Shown here: positions 10,027 through 21,063 of the stretch, piece after piece
Position numbering within the stretch: the first letter of the stretch is position 1
Layout: each line of letters starts with the position of its first letter
Assembly: GCA_027422505.1 (NCBI GenBank)
Contig: JAPQWV010000368.1
Span: 551,001 to 615,000, forward strand
Direction: 5' to 3'
From: Craterostigma plantagineum
Lineage: Eukaryota > Streptophyta > Magnoliopsida > Lamiales > Linderniaceae
DNA: 64,000 nucleotides
Program-made: the position numbers and the translations under genes
The notes under the pieces: generated by a model
What the model was told of the DNA's origin: nothing
Seen by the model: the letters and a program-made list of their open reading frames with translations, nothing else
Database searches by the model: none

Positions 10027-13000
10027 TTATCTGGGCAAAACCTCCCTTTGAGGCAAAATTCCAGATGAAGGAAAAAGAGTACGTCCCCTCCCTTTCTTAC
10101 ATGATAATATTACACGTAAAACTTTTAAGTTAGAGACGTTCCAAGGGCGGGGCAATGACCTTCCCTTGGCATCTTCTAACTCGTAGGCTCTACCTCCTAA
10201 CACCTTCGTCACCCGATAGGGTCCTTCCCAAGGGGCCTCCATTTTCTTCAGGGGCCGTAGGATGTCGGCTCTTCGAAGTACTAGGTCCCCCTGCTGAAAT
10301 CCCCTGGGTCGGATTCTCCGGTCATACATTGCCTTTATGCGACTTTTATATCCTTCGGTCCTCACGTGGGCCTCTTCCCTTATTCCTTCGGCAAGGTCCA
10401 GGTCCTCCCTTCTTAACTGTGCGTTCTCCTGCTCGTTATATGCCATCATTCGGTGTGTCTCGATGCCGATTTCGGCTGGTATCACGGCGGACGACCCATA
10501 TACTAGCTCGAATGGTGTTTCCCCTGTTGCTTCGCGGGGGCTAGTTCTGTACGCCCAAAGGACAGCGTCCAGCGCCTCCACCCATTTGTTTCCATCTTGT
10601 TCGAGTCGGGCCTTGATCCCCCTGAGAATGGTTCGATTGGAGACTTCGGCCTGCCCATTTGCTTGGGGATGTCCCACCGCGACAAACCTTTGTGTTATTT
10701 TCATGCCTTCACAGAATCCTCGCGTTTTAGCTCCGCAGAATTGAGTTCCATTATCGGAGATAAGGATCCTGGGAGCTCCATATCGGCAACAGATATTCTT
10801 CCACAGGAACTCAATCACCTTTTCTTCGTCTATCCGCGCCACCGCCTTAGCTTCGATCCATTTACTGAAGTAGTCAACTGCTACAATGATGAACTTCTTT
10901 TGCGCCTTTCCTCGGGGAAAGGGATCGACAATGTCGATTCCCCATTTGTCGAAAGGGCATGGGGAATGCATGGTCCCCAGAGCCTCGGCGGGGACGTGGA
11001 TTTTGGGACCATACTTCTGACAGTTGTTGCACCTTCGGACTAGGTCCTTGGCGTCTTTGATGAGATTGGGCCAGAAATATCCGGCTCTGACAACTTTCCT
11101 GGTGAGGGACTTGTACCCCGCATGATCCCCCGCACATCCTTCATGGATTTCTTCGAGTATTTTCTTGCCTTCCTCTTTGGAGAGGCATCGGGAGTATGCG
11201 TGTACAAAAGATTTCTTGAACAGGCATCCATCTATCAGACAGAACTTTTGTCGGTATCCCCTTTTGTCCTTCTGGCTGGGATCCTCTAAGGTGGCTATGA
11301 TGGGGGCTCTCCAATCATCCCCCTCTTCTATGCTTGCCACGAACTCCCCTGTCTCCTCCTTATCCACCGCGAGGTAGGTGATACCTTCTTCTTTGAGAGC
11401 TGGCCCTGAACTAGCGGCCTTTGCTAAATAATCTGCCTTGTAGTTTTCCTCCCTGGGGACCTGCACAATCTCACAAGAGTCGAGGGTTCTGTTTAGCTCT
11501 TCGACTTTCTTACCATACTCAGCCATCTTTTCGTCTCTTGCTTCGTAGTTCCCATTCACTTGTTGTACCACCAGCTGTGAGTCCGAGAACAAAGTAATGT
11601 TTCGTGCCCCCAGCTCCCTCGCGATCCGTAGGCCATGAAGGAGGGCTTTGTATTCTGATTCATTGTTGGAAGCCTGAAAATGGAACGTAATGGCGAAACG
11701 GAGCTCCTCTCCTTCTGGGTTGATGACAAGGACCCCTGCTCCTGATTTTTGTGAAGTGGCTGATCTATCCACGTATACTTTCCATCGGCCTTCCGTAGGT
11801 CCCTTCGTAGTTTCGAGGACGAAATCTGAGAGGGCCTGGGCCTTCACAGCTGTCCTTCGCTCAAATTCTACATCATACTCCCCTAGCTCGATGGCCCACT
11901 TCACCATCCTTCCTGATAAGTCCGGTTTGTCCAGCGTTTGCTTCAGCGGGAAATTAGTTCGCACGTTCACTTTGTGTGACAAGAAATAGGGTCGGAGTCG
12001 GCGGGCGGAGGTCATTACTGCTAAAGCGGCCTTCTCAAGCTCGGAGTACCTAGTTTCAGCGTCCAGAAGTACCTTACTTACAAAGTAGATGGGCCTCTGG
12101 GAGGTTCCTTCTTCCTTCAATAGGACGGAGCTTATCGCGTGGTCCCCTACGGAGAAATATAGTATCAACACATCCCCCATCAAGGGTTTGGTCAGGAGTG
12201 GTGTGTTGTGGAGGTACTCCTTCAATTCTTCAAAGGCTTGCTGGCATTCCTTAGTCCACTCGAATTGTTTATTCTTTCGTAACACCTTGAAGAAAGGTAG
12301 GCTCCTCTTCGCTGAGTGGGAGATGAATCTGCTAAGGGCCGCCAATCGTCCCGTGAGCTTTTGGACTTCCTTGACGCCCTGGGGAGGTCGCATCTCCAAA
12401 ATAGCTTTCACTTTCGTAGGATTGACCTCGATGCCTCGTTGGGTGACCATGTAGCCAAGGAACTTTCCCGATCCCACTCCGAACGCACATTTTTCGGGAT
12501 TGAGCTTCATTCCGTTTTCCCTGATTGCTTTGAACGCTTCTTCCAGGTCCTTGGTGTGATCAGTGAGGTGTACCGATTTTACGAGCATATCATCCACGTA
12601 CACCTCCATGTTCCTACCCAGTTGCTGCTTAAAAACCTTATCCACCATCCGTTGGTACGTCGCTCCCGCATTTTTGAGTCCAAAGGGCATTCGGACGTAC
12701 CCGTATGTCCCCCCTGGTGTTACAAAGCAAACTTTATCAAAATCATTCGAATCGAGACTTACCTGGTGATAACCTTGGTAGGCGTCCATCATGCTGAGGA
12801 CCTCGCATCCGGAGGTGGAGTCCACGAGTTGGTCTATTCTGGGCAGTGGATAGTGATCCTTGGGGCAGGCCTTGTTGAGGTCCCTGAAATCAATGCACAT
12901 CCTCCACTGCCCATTTCCTTTCTTTACCAGGACAGCGTTGGCCAGCCAAGTGGGGAACTGAATCTCCTGGATATGGCCTGCCTGAAATAGTTTGTCGACT

Positions 13001-15726
13001 TCTTCCCTCAGGATCTGCGCTCTTTCCGTCCCACATGTTCTCAGCCTTTGTTTGACGGGCTTAGCGCTGGGTAGGACATTTAGGTGATGTCTGGCTATAT
13101 CAGGGTGGATTCCCGTCATATCTCCGGGGGAAAACGCAAATAGATCGGCGTTCCTTTGCAGGCATCCTACAAGCTCCTTCGTGGCCTGTTCCCCTAAGTG
13201 TGTTCCTATTTTGGTGGTTCTTCCTGATTGGTCGGGGTACAGTTCCACCTTGGCGAGCTCCTCATCCGGTTCAGGCTGCAAGCTCGTAGGTCCCCCTCCT
13301 TCGATTTTGATCCTCTTGTCGCGACCACTCCCTTCTCGGGCAATCTCTTTTTCTTTGGCCACTGCCTTAACTTCATTGGCGTAGCATTGGCGGGAGCTCT
13401 GCTGATCCCCCAAAATCTCACCGACGTGCTCCCCCACGGGGAACTTGACTTTCAAATGGTATGTGGAGGGGACTGCTCTAAATTCGTTGATGGCGGGTCG
13501 TCCCAGAATGACGTTGTAGGAGGAGGCGATGTCAACCACCAGAAAGTTGATCATTTTCACAACTCGTAGTGGGTTTGTCCCCATCCCGACAGGCAGCGTT
13601 ACCTCCTCCATGGGTCGTATTCCAGGTCCTCCAAACCCGTATAGGGCGGTGGAAACTGGCCGCAGACCTGCTTCCAGATCCATTTTCTTAAAGCAATCCA
13701 GGAACAGGATGTCGGCCGAGCTCCCCCCGTCTATGAAGACTCGGGACACATCGTGTTCGGAGATATCAGTCGTTATGACCAAGGCATCATTGTGTGGCCT
13801 GGTAACGTGAGTCTCATCTTCTGGCCCAAACTGTACGTTCGCAATGGCCTCCGTGTGCCCTATCAATCCCCACGACTGGGGTCCCCCTGTGGTCCTGGCG
13901 TAGGACTTCCTAGCTCGGTTAGAATCCCCACTGCTGGGACCTCCTACAATAATCAAGATAGGGGCCCTGGATGATCCTGGAGGGCCTTTGTTTGCTGGTG
14001 GGGGCAACGGCCTACCCTTATTCGGGACAGGTCCCCCTTCTTCCTTTTCGCTTTTCCGGGGGCTGGGCTCTGGTCCTTGCTTCACGAACTCCTTCAAGTG
14101 TCCTGCCTGTATCAGCCTTTCTATCTCATCCCTCAAATGATAACAATTGTTAGTGTGGTGCCCATATTCGTTATGGTAACGACAATATAAATTGGAATAG
14201 GGTCGAGAAGGTCCTGCAGATCCGGCGGGAGGTTTTCTCAAAGCCGGATGTCGTCCCGCCACGGCCAGGACCTCCTCCGGGTTAGCACGCAAGGGAGTGA
14301 ACCTTCGTGGGGCCCTGGCCGGAGATCCCCAAGGCTCTTTGTGAGGCAGACGCAGGGGTGGTCTCACATGTCCCTGGCTTCTCACGGCCCCTTCCTTCTT
14401 CGGCGTGGTTATCTGCTTCTCTTCTTGCGCTTTGGCCATTTTATTTTCTTCCAAGTTAATATATTTGTCCGCCCTCAGCAATAGGTCTTCGAAAGTCGGG
14501 GGCGGCCTCTTGGAGAGGGAAGCGAAGAAGTCCCCATCCCGAAGCCCGTTTATCAGGGCGCTGACCTTGACGGAAGGCGTGGCTGTCGGCACCTCTAAGG
14601 CGGCGATGTTAAATCTGCTTATGTAAGCTCGGAGACTTTCCGTTTCTCCTTGCCGCACTTGGAAGAGCGACATGTCGGACTTGGGCTGTTTCCTGGCACT
14701 GGCGAACTGGGTGATGAATATCAACTGGAATTCTTCGAAAGACTTGATAGATCCAGGCGCTAGTTGGCTGAACCATTGCTGGGCCGCCCTCACCAAGGTG
14801 GTTAGGAACACCCTACACTTGACCCCATCCGAGAAATCGTGGAGCAGGATGGTGTTCTGAAAGCGTAAGACGTGCTCCACGGGGTCCGTCGTCCCATCAT
14901 ACTCGTACGGCAACTGTTTGAAGTTAGATGAGACCTCCCCCACTAGCAGCTCCTTCACAAAAGGCGTCCCCGCTACTAGCCCTTCCCCTATCCTTGGTGG
15001 CATGGTTCTGCTTCTGACACCGTCCACCACCTGCTTAAGGTCCGCCAGTTGATCCCGCAGTTCCTTTTCTCTTTTGGTCCAAGTCTCCTCTTTTTCCTCT
15101 GGGGGTAGCGTGACCTTTTTCCTCCTTTTGGAGCCTTCTGCCTCTTTAACAGGGTTCGGGGCTTTGCTGACGGACTCGGCAGAGATCAGCGTGGGGGTTT
15201 TGACGTCCTTTTCTGGCTGGTCCGCCTTGTTTGGCTCCTCTTCCTTTTTCCGAACCTGTTCCGCAGCTCCTCCACGTTCCTCATGATGCTTCGGAGGTCC
15301 CTCCTCCCTCCTTGACTCGTTCTCTGATTCGGACAATCGCTTGTCGTGTTCAGAGGGCGTTGCATGGGGTTGTGGCTGCGTTTCGTTTTCCCCGGTCACT
15401 TCTGTGAATTTGCCGTCGACTTGCTCGGTCTCGACACGCGGCTGGGTCCTTTTTCGTTGTCTTCTTTTCTTCCTTCTCTCAGCCAAAGTGCTATTGACGG
15501 TGTTGCGCACTAGGAGGTCCAACTGAGCGGCAGTCAAGGTAATCGGTGTTTCTGGCGATATCACAACAGGAGTAGGTGCTGGGGTGGCATCCTGCCTTGC
15601 TGTATCGCCCCTTGCAACCTCTTCAAATTGTGCGTCCAAGTTTTTCGGTATGGAAGAATCTCCCTCCATCAGCGTTCTTACGTTCCTTGCCTTATCCCTG
15701 TAACACAAAAAACAGAAAACACACAA
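10027..15726 (-). CDS. Tat-type gag-pol polyprotein (gag, PR, RT, RNase H, integrase)
   Basis: An unbroken 1899-codon frame. Approximate domains: charged N-terminal region 1-255; gag 260-430; zinc-knuckle-like CRYHNEYGHHTNNC near 513; aspartic protease with FIDGGSSADILF near 663; RT 900-1075 with VYVDDMLV near 1040; RNase H from about 1316 (YVDRSA, later SDSQLVVQQVNG); integrase with the HHCC zinc finger near 1530-1575 and DDE residues in WGIDIV, ISDNGTQF and NGQAEVSNR. No chromodomain is seen. A likely splice acceptor (gtgttacag) precedes codon 9, so Met-20 (base 15669) is a better start than the first Met. All recognised catalytic residues are present; the usual G after GIDIV in integrase is D. 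Confidence 0.9.
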   Translation of the reverse strand: MCVFCFLCYRDKARNVRTLMEGDSSIPKNLDAQFEEVARGDTARQDATPAPTPVVISPETPITLTAAQLDLLVRNTVNSTLAERRKKRRQRKRTQPRVETEQVDGKFTEVTGENETQPQPHATPSEHDKRLSESENESRREEGPPKHHEERGGAAEQVRKKEEEPNKADQPEKDVKTPTLISAESVSKAPNPVKEAEGSKRRKKVTLPPEEKEETWTKREKELRDQLADLKQVVDGVRSRTMPPRIGEGLVAGTPFVKELLVGEVSSNFKQLPYEYDGTTDPVEHVLRFQNTILLHDFSDGVKCRVFLTTLVRAAQQWFSQLAPGSIKSFEEFQLIFITQFASARKQPKSDMSLFQVRQGETESLRAYISRFNIAALEVPTATPSVKVSALINGLRDGDFFASLSKRPPPTFEDLLLRADKYINLEENKMAKAQEEKQITTPKKEGAVRSQGHVRPPLRLPHKEPWGSPARAPRRFTPLRANPEEVLAVAGRHPALRKPPAGSAGPSRPYSNLYCRYHNEYGHHTNNCYHLRDEIERLIQAGHLKEFVKQGPEPSPRKSEKEEGGPVPNKGRPLPPPANKGPPGSSRAPILIIVGGPSSGDSNRARKSYARTTGGPQSWGLIGHTEAIANVQFGPEDETHVTRPHNDALVITTDISEHDVSRVFIDGGSSADILFLDCFKKMDLEAGLRPVSTALYGFGGPGIRPMEEVTLPVGMGTNPLRVVKMINFLVVDIASSYNVILGRPAINEFRAVPSTYHLKVKFPVGEHVGEILGDQQSSRQCYANEVKAVAKEKEIAREGSGRDKRIKIEGGGPTSLQPEPDEELAKVELYPDQSGRTTKIGTHLGEQATKELVGCLQRNADLFAFSPGDMTGIHPDIARHHLNVLPSAKPVKQRLRTCGTERAQILREEVDKLFQAGHIQEIQFPTWLANAVLVKKGNGQWRMCIDFRDLNKACPKDHYPLPRIDQLVDSTSGCEVLSMMDAYQGYHQVSLDSNDFDKVCFVTPGGTYGYVRMPFGLKNAGATYQRMVDKVFKQQLGRNMEVYVDDMLVKSVHLTDHTKDLEEAFKAIRENGMKLNPEKCAFGVGSGKFLGYMVTQRGIEVNPTKVKAILEMRPPQGVKEVQKLTGRLAALSRFISHSAKRSLPFFKVLRKNKQFEWTKECQQAFEELKEYLHNTPLLTKPLMGDVLILYFSVGDHAISSVLLKEEGTSQRPIYFVSKVLLDAETRYSELEKAALAVMTSARRLRPYFLSHKVNVRTNFPLKQTLDKPDLSGRMVKWAIELGEYDVEFERRTAVKAQALSDFVLETTKGPTEGRWKVYVDRSATSQKSGAGVLVINPEGEELRFAITFHFQASNNESEYKALLHGLRIARELGARNITLFSDSQLVVQQVNGNYEARDEKMAEYGKKVEELNRTLDSCEIVQVPREENYKADYLAKAASSGPALKEEGITYLAVDKEETGEFVASIEEGDDWRAPIIATLEDPSQKDKRGYRQKFCLIDGCLFKKSFVHAYSRCLSKEEGKKILEEIHEGCAGDHAGYKSLTRKVVRAGYFWPNLIKDAKDLVRRCNNCQKYGPKIHVPAEALGTMHSPCPFDKWGIDIVDPFPRGKAQKKFIIVAVDYFSKWIEAKAVARIDEEKVIEFLWKNICCRYGAPRILISDNGTQFCGAKTRGFCEGMKITQRFVAVGHPQANGQAEVSNRTILRGIKARLEQDGNKWVEALDAVLWAYRTSPREATGETPFELVYGSSAVIPAEIGIETHRMMAYNEQENAQLRREDLDLAEGIREEAHVRTEGYKSRIKAMYDRRIRPRGFQQGDLVLRRADILRPLKKMEAPWEGPYRVTKVLGGRAYELEDAKGRSLPRPWNVSNLKVLRVILSCKKGRGRTLFPSSGILPQREVLPR

Positions 15727-15790
15727 GAAATTTTTTCAATGCAACCTCGTACCTTGCTCTAGAAATTTCTCACGCCTTTAACTCCGGATT

Positions 15791-15807
15791 TCCCACAGAC
15801 GGCGCCA
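15791..15807 (-). other. Primer binding site of the Tat element
   Basis: On the minus strand TGGCGCCGTCTGTGGGA follows the LTR end after two bases. This is the usual PBS form of Tat-lineage elements. I did not assign the tRNA. Confidence 0.75.
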
Positions 15808-15809
15808 TT

Positions 15810-16531
15810 TGATATGGGGCAAATCCAATCAACAGTATTTTTAAGTGTGGGGGCTCTGAGTGTTTAGTTAACGGTAGATCGATTAATATGCTATTGATTA
15901 AGTGTACGAGGGTCGTCGATTCTGGGACGTAAACAGAAAGAACACAGGGGTTTACGTGGTCCGAATCCTATCGGATTCTACGTCCACGGGGCGCTGGGAA
16001 CTGTCTTTCACTAAGTAAGAACACGTTACATACTCAGAAATTCCTCACCTTCGCTCCTAAAACGTAGAGAATATGTTTAAACTATCTTAGAACGAAAATG
16101 GTGTGTGCATGTTTTGTAGAGAGATCATCATCTTGGAAAATATGCTAAGTCTTCCCTTTATAGCAGCTCCCCGCCGCCTGCTGAAGGCTATGTTCCAGCT
16201 TTTCCGGGGGACGTACCACCTAAGGGCTGCAGAAGGAAATGACGGATTGCTTGATGGATTGACCTCTGCGGTGGCTACAGTGGGACACCCAGTGATTTCT
16301 TCCTCTGTTAAGACAACACGTGTCCCTGTATCCCTTTTTCCTTTTCCTGCTGTACCTTTTATCTTGATACACGATGGTTCTTCTTCCTTTGTCCAGTTCA
16401 TGCTAGTGTCCGTCAGGTCCTCGCAGCTCCTTCCCAGATTTTATACTTTATCATGGGCTCTTCTTTATGGGCCTTGTTTGGGCCTCCATTTATTTACTTT
16501 TTTCCAGCCCATCTCAACTGAGTCCATATCA
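15810..16531 (-). repeat. 5' LTR of the Tat element
   Basis: A 722-bp region bounded by TGATATGG and CCATATCA. On the minus strand a TATAAAGG promoter box lies near 16160. The partner LTR is not in the window, so the outer boundary rests on the inverted ends alone. Confidence 0.75.
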
Positions 16532-16899
16532 AGTTTCATAGTTGATTCATGATTGTGTAAAAACTAAAAATACATAATTATTTACCAAATTAGTAAAAAA
16601 AAAAAAAGAAAACAGAAAAGAAAATTCTAGTGATTTCACGTCAGCCGCGCGTTTTACAGCGTTTCACGTAATATTAATCTGCCGACGGCCATCGGAGCGC
16701 TTTTTATAAGACATTTCCATTCGATCTTTGATTAGCTAAAGTTGTCGGAATAAAGATTCAATTTTTGTTTTCCAAGAAAAAAAAGGGTACAAAAGAAAAA
16801 GAGGGCATCGTTTTTTCTTATTATTTTCCAAGAATTTCATTCTGATTCGTGTTTAGCAGCTGGAGAAAGGAGGTTAAAATTTCTGGGGCTGTTCGAATT
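16532..16899 (+). promoter_or_regulatory. Upstream region of the ITPK gene
   Basis: 368 bp between the Tat LTR and the ITPK start. It is A-rich, with a TTTTTATAAG stretch near 16700 that could serve as a TATA box. The retrotransposon LTR lies within 0.4 kb of the gene and points away from it. Confidence 0.35.
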
Positions 16900-19800
16900 A
16901 TGAGGATGGCCGGAGATATTATCGTTCCCTTGAACAACGACATTTGTGTCAATAATACTATTCGTAATAATAAAGAAGGTGTAGGAGAAGAAAGGATCGC
17001 CGGAGACGATAAGACGGCGGCGGCGGCGGCGGGCCGGCGCGCCCAAAAGACGAAAGCGGTGGTCGTGGGCTACGCTCTCACTTCCAAGAAAGTTAAGAGC
17101 TTTTTGCAGCCAAAGCTTCAGGGATTAGCTCGGTAATTTCTAATTTTTTCGGTTTTAATTTCATCAAATATGTTTCTAGAAACAGAGGGTATTTCTTCTT
17201 ACAGGAGATTTGGTTGTTGTTGTGTTCGGTTTACTGTTATTAAGAGTATATTAATCTTGCTGATGTACACAGTAATTATGATGGATATTATGAAACTTCT
17301 GTGTAGTAATCTACCTTCTCCATTTTCTCTTCTATTAAAAAACCACTTCTTGATTTGGTATGCTAAAAAAAGGTGTTTAATTTACTTGATTGTGGGGATT
17401 ATTGGAGTGAAATGCAGACTGGTTTATAGTAAAAATTTTTGGTTCTTTGAGTTGTTACTACCATTACCTTATCACTCTCTGTTTCATTTGGCTGTCTGAG
17501 TTCTTTTTTGTCCAAAGCTATACGTTCTTTTAAATGAGGTAGTACTGTTTCTCCATCTTTTTTCGGCCTTATTTTGCAATTTGAGTACGTATTATAACAT
17601 GTGCCTTTCACGTATGGAATAATGGGGGGATCATATCTCGACTGTTAAATTTCTATAAATTCGAATAAATTCGCAGGAAAAAAGGAATCTCATTCGTCCC
17701 AATTGATCCAAGTAAACCTCTCTCCGAGCAAGGCCCTTTCGATATTTTGCTGCACAAGGTTCGCTTTTTTCTTTTCGATTTCGATCTTTCTTTTATAAAA
17801 CTGTTCTATCATTTCATAGATCCCTTAATTAATAAGTCTTTCAACTGTATATTTTTTTTTTTGTTCAGTTAACTGGAAAAGAATGGCAGAGGGTACTCGA
17901 GGTTTGCTCTCTCCCTTATCACTTGTTTGCATCTTCTCAAACGATTACTTTCGTTCGATCGAAACTTAGCTTTATTCGTTGTTTGAAAAGGAGTACCGCC
18001 AAACGCACCCTAACGTAACAGTCCTCGACCCGCCCGACGCCATACAGCACTTGTACAGTCGTCAGTCTATGCTTAAAGAAGTCGTCGACCTTAGTTTATT
18101 ACATCCTTACGGTAAGTAAGTAAGTAAATCGTTACTTTCGCTTTCTTTTTTTGGGCGAATTTAATACGAATTCGAACTTCTTTGGCTTTTTAAGGGCGGG
18201 TAGGCGTTCCTAAGCAGTTGGTCATCAAGAAAGATCCTTATTCGATCCCTAACGAAGTTAAAAGAGCTGGTCTCAGACTACCGATCGGTATATTCTCTTC
18301 GATTACTCAAAAAAAAAATCTCTTACCAATTTTCGCAAAGCTATGCTTTATTTTTTTAATTCTTACATGTATTTAATGATGTTAAACTTATTTTATCTCA
18401 GTGGCGAAGCCCTTGTTTGCAAAGTCGCACGAGCTATCTCTGGCGTACGACGAGCTCGCTCTTCAGAAGCTCGAACCGCCCCTCGTTTTGCAAGAATTCA
18501 TCAATCACGGTAAAAAATTCGACCCTCTTACCTTATTATAAATTTGTTGCGCTGAACTGCTTTTTTCTTCCTGTAAGTTAGGGGTGACACTTTAAGGTGT
18601 TACTAACTTTCAAAATTGAAGCAATTTAGGGACACGACTCGTCGGAAGCCTAATTTTGTCCTCAAATTTCTTCGATTTTTGGAAGTTAGTGTCCTGATAG
18701 CACTTTCAGGGCACATACTTACGAGGCTGCAATTTAAGGGCACTGACTTGAAAAATCGAAGCAATTTAAGGACGCGACTCGTCGAAAACCTAATTTTGTC
18801 CTCAAATTTCTTCGTTTTAGAAAGTTAGTTTCCTGGCAGCACTCTCAACTTTCAAGGCACCAGACTTACGGGGCTGCAATTTAAATGCACTGACTTTAAA
18901 AAATTGAAGCAATTTAGCGACGCGACTCGCCGACTCGTCGAAAACCTAATCGTATCCGCAAATTTCGTCAATTGAAGCAATTTAGCGACGCGACTCGCCA
19001 ACTCGTCGAAAACCTAATCGTGTCCACAAATTTCGTCGAATTTTTAAAATAGTTTCCTGGTAGCACTTTTAGCGCACGAACCTTACGTGGTTGCAATTTA
19101 AGGGCGCTAACTTTCAAAATTAAAATAATTTCAGGACACGGCTCGTTGGAAACCTAATTTTGTCCTCGAATTTCTTCGACTTTGAAAGTTAGTATCCTGT
19201 TAGCACTTTTAGGGCACCAGACTTCGGCGGTGCAATTTAAGGGCACTAACTTTAAAAAATTAAAGCAATTTAAAGACACGGCTCGTAGGAAACGTAGTAG
19301 GGTCCTCAAATTTCTTCGATTTTGAAAACAGTGCCCTTGGTAGCACTTTTAGTGCACGAACCTTACGAGGCTGCAGTTTAAGGGCACTAACTTTATGGGA
19401 CCGCAATTTAAGGACACCAACTTTCAAAACTAAAGTAATTTAAGAGCGCGCTATCAGAAGCCTAATTGTGTCTCCCAAACTGTTTCGATTTTCAAAGTTA
19501 GTGTCCTTAAATTTGAATCCCCATAAAGTTGGTGCCCTGAAAGTGCCACGCCCTTACTTCCATGACGAAAGGTAGTTAAGTTAAGCCATTTTATTACGTA
19601 AATTGAAATCTTCTGTCGTTTTTTTATGCGCATCCACGGCTCATCATTCCTTCCCAGGAGGCGTGCTCTTCAAAGTTTATATTGTAGGCGAAGCGATAAA
19701 AGTCGTTCGAAGATTCTCTTTGCCCGACGTTAGCACGCACGATTTATTAGGAAGCGCCGGCGTTTATCATTTCCCGAGGGTTTCTTGCGCGTCCGCGTCG

Positions 19801-20327
19801 GCCGACGAAGCCGACTTAGATCCTCGCGTCGCAGGTAAGGAAAAAAAAACCGTGAACGAAAAATAAGAAATCATTTTGTCAAAAATATTTTTTTTTTGTT
19901 TTTCGCAGAGCTACCTTCGAGACCACTCCTAGAGAGACTTGCTGCAGAACTGCGCTTTCGCCTGGTAAAAAAAAACACGCTCTTACATAAAGGAATAATA
20001 ATAGCGGAATGTTTCGATTCTTGATTCTTGGTAGATTCTTGATTATACGTCTTCTTCTTCTTTCTCTCACTTTTTTTTTTTTTTTAAATTTTAGGGTCTT
20101 CGGTTGTTCAATCTTGATATGATACGCGAGCATGGGACTGAAGATAACTATTACGTTATCGATATCAATTATTTCCCAGGTAATACTCAATAACCTGAAA
20201 GCTAAGTTCAAGATTATTCAACGTTAGGCTTTGGCTATAACATTGCGAATTCGCAGGATATGGGAAAATGCCAGGGTACGAACATATATTTACGGATTTT
20301 CTTCTGAGTTTAGTCCAAAGCAAGTAA
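16900..20327 (+). CDS. ITPK: Inositol-tetrakisphosphate 1-kinase (ITPK2/3-like)
   Basis: Ten exons: 16900-17132, 17677-17758, 17869-17901, 17991-18111, 18195-18287, 18402-18509, 19658-19834, 19909-19964, 20095-20179, 20257-20327. All introns are GT-AG, phases agree, and the product is 352 aa. It phosphorylates inositol phosphates on the route to phytate and inositol pyrophosphates, in cytosol or nucleus. Visible family motifs: [83 protein letters not shown] and the metal-binding [15 protein letters not shown]. Start: ATG 16900, or 16906 two codons later in better context. An alanine tract is encoded by a GCG repeat in exon 1. Oddity: at residues 190-195 the sequence is KPLFAK, whereas family members usually have KPLVADGSAK, so four residues of the ATP-binding loop are absent. 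Confidence 0.92.
18580..19560 (+). repeat. Diverged tandem repeats in ITPK intron 6
   Basis: The 1148-bp intron 6 is filled with about six imperfect copies of a 130-190 bp unit. Recurring blocks are GGGCACTAACTTTCAAAATT, GAAGCAATTTA, CTCGTCGGAAACCTAATTTT and TCCTCAAATTTCTTCGATTTT. It accounts for the intron being far longer than its neighbours. Confidence 0.8.
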
Positions 20328-21063
20328 GTAACCAAAAATCCATCCAATATATGTTCGGGCGATCTTTGATGGATTAATTACGGAAAAAAAAAAAAGGGAA
20401 TCTTTGATGGATTAATTACGGAAAAAAAAGGGAAAATTTACGCTCGACGAACGGAATCTTCGATGTTCATATAGCTGCATTTCTTTGTTTGTAATAATAG
20501 TATTCTTAGTTTTGCCCGAGAAAATGGTGATAAAGACACTAACTTTCCCCTTGTAAATCCTTACATCTTTGCCGTAAAGATTGTTCTTGTTATTTTTCTT
20601 CGTACTCTTACAAATTGGTAACTAAAAAATTTGGTTAGCTGAAAAAAATATTTGTGGTATTGTTTGTACACAATGGATCCGCATATTTTGGTTGCTCGAT
20701 CGATTTCTTTATGCAAATTATCCTTGCGTAAAATCTAACTAATTTTTATAGAATTTATTTAGTGTTTTGATAGTCGTACATTAGCGGAAATGGTTAGAGT
20801 ATAGCACAAAGCGTTTAACGGCAAAGTGGTGCTCTCCTTCCTTACATTGAGGCTAAACAGTTGATCAAAACATTTAGTTTCGTCGAACTAACAACAATAA
20901 CTTCAAACGAAGAAGAGAAGTGATTTGCTATTTCGTCAAAATTGATTCTTGAAGTTTGATTTGAATGAGATATAAATAAATATATAATCTGCGAAATAAC
21001 TAACAAAGCCAAAGAAGCTACTAATTTAAAAAACCTCTAAGATAAAAAAAAAAAAAGCAATAA
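20328..21063. other. Region between ITPK and the proline-rich gene (3' ends converge)
   Basis: AT-rich and non-coding; it probably holds the 3' UTRs of both genes. A duplication of about 32 bp (AATCTTTGATGGATTAATTA plus an A-run) occurs at 20367-20430. Confidence 0.5.

Larger units (their letters stand above)
1..16531 (-). mobile_element. Tat-lineage Ty3/gypsy LTR retrotransposon, left end outside window
   Basis: Read on the minus strand, the element has an LTR (16531-15810), a primer binding site (15807-15791), a large gag-pol frame (to 10027), a tandem-repeat spacer (about 9965-9605) and an extra ORF in antisense (9183 leftwards). That order, with an antisense ORF between pol and the 3' LTR, is known from the Tat/Retand group. 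The LTR ends are TGATATGG and CCATATCA, an 8-bp inverted match. The downstream LTR and matching target duplication (AGTTT expected from 16532-16536) lie left of base 1. A pol-less Athila element (275-7984) is inserted in it. The pol frame has no stops, so the element is fairly young, though older than the Athila insertion. Confidence 0.85.

Noticed and set aside
12316..12990. 224-codon plus-strand ORF opposite the Tat pol
   Set aside because: A shadow of the conserved RT region on the other strand; the gag-pol frame explains it fully.
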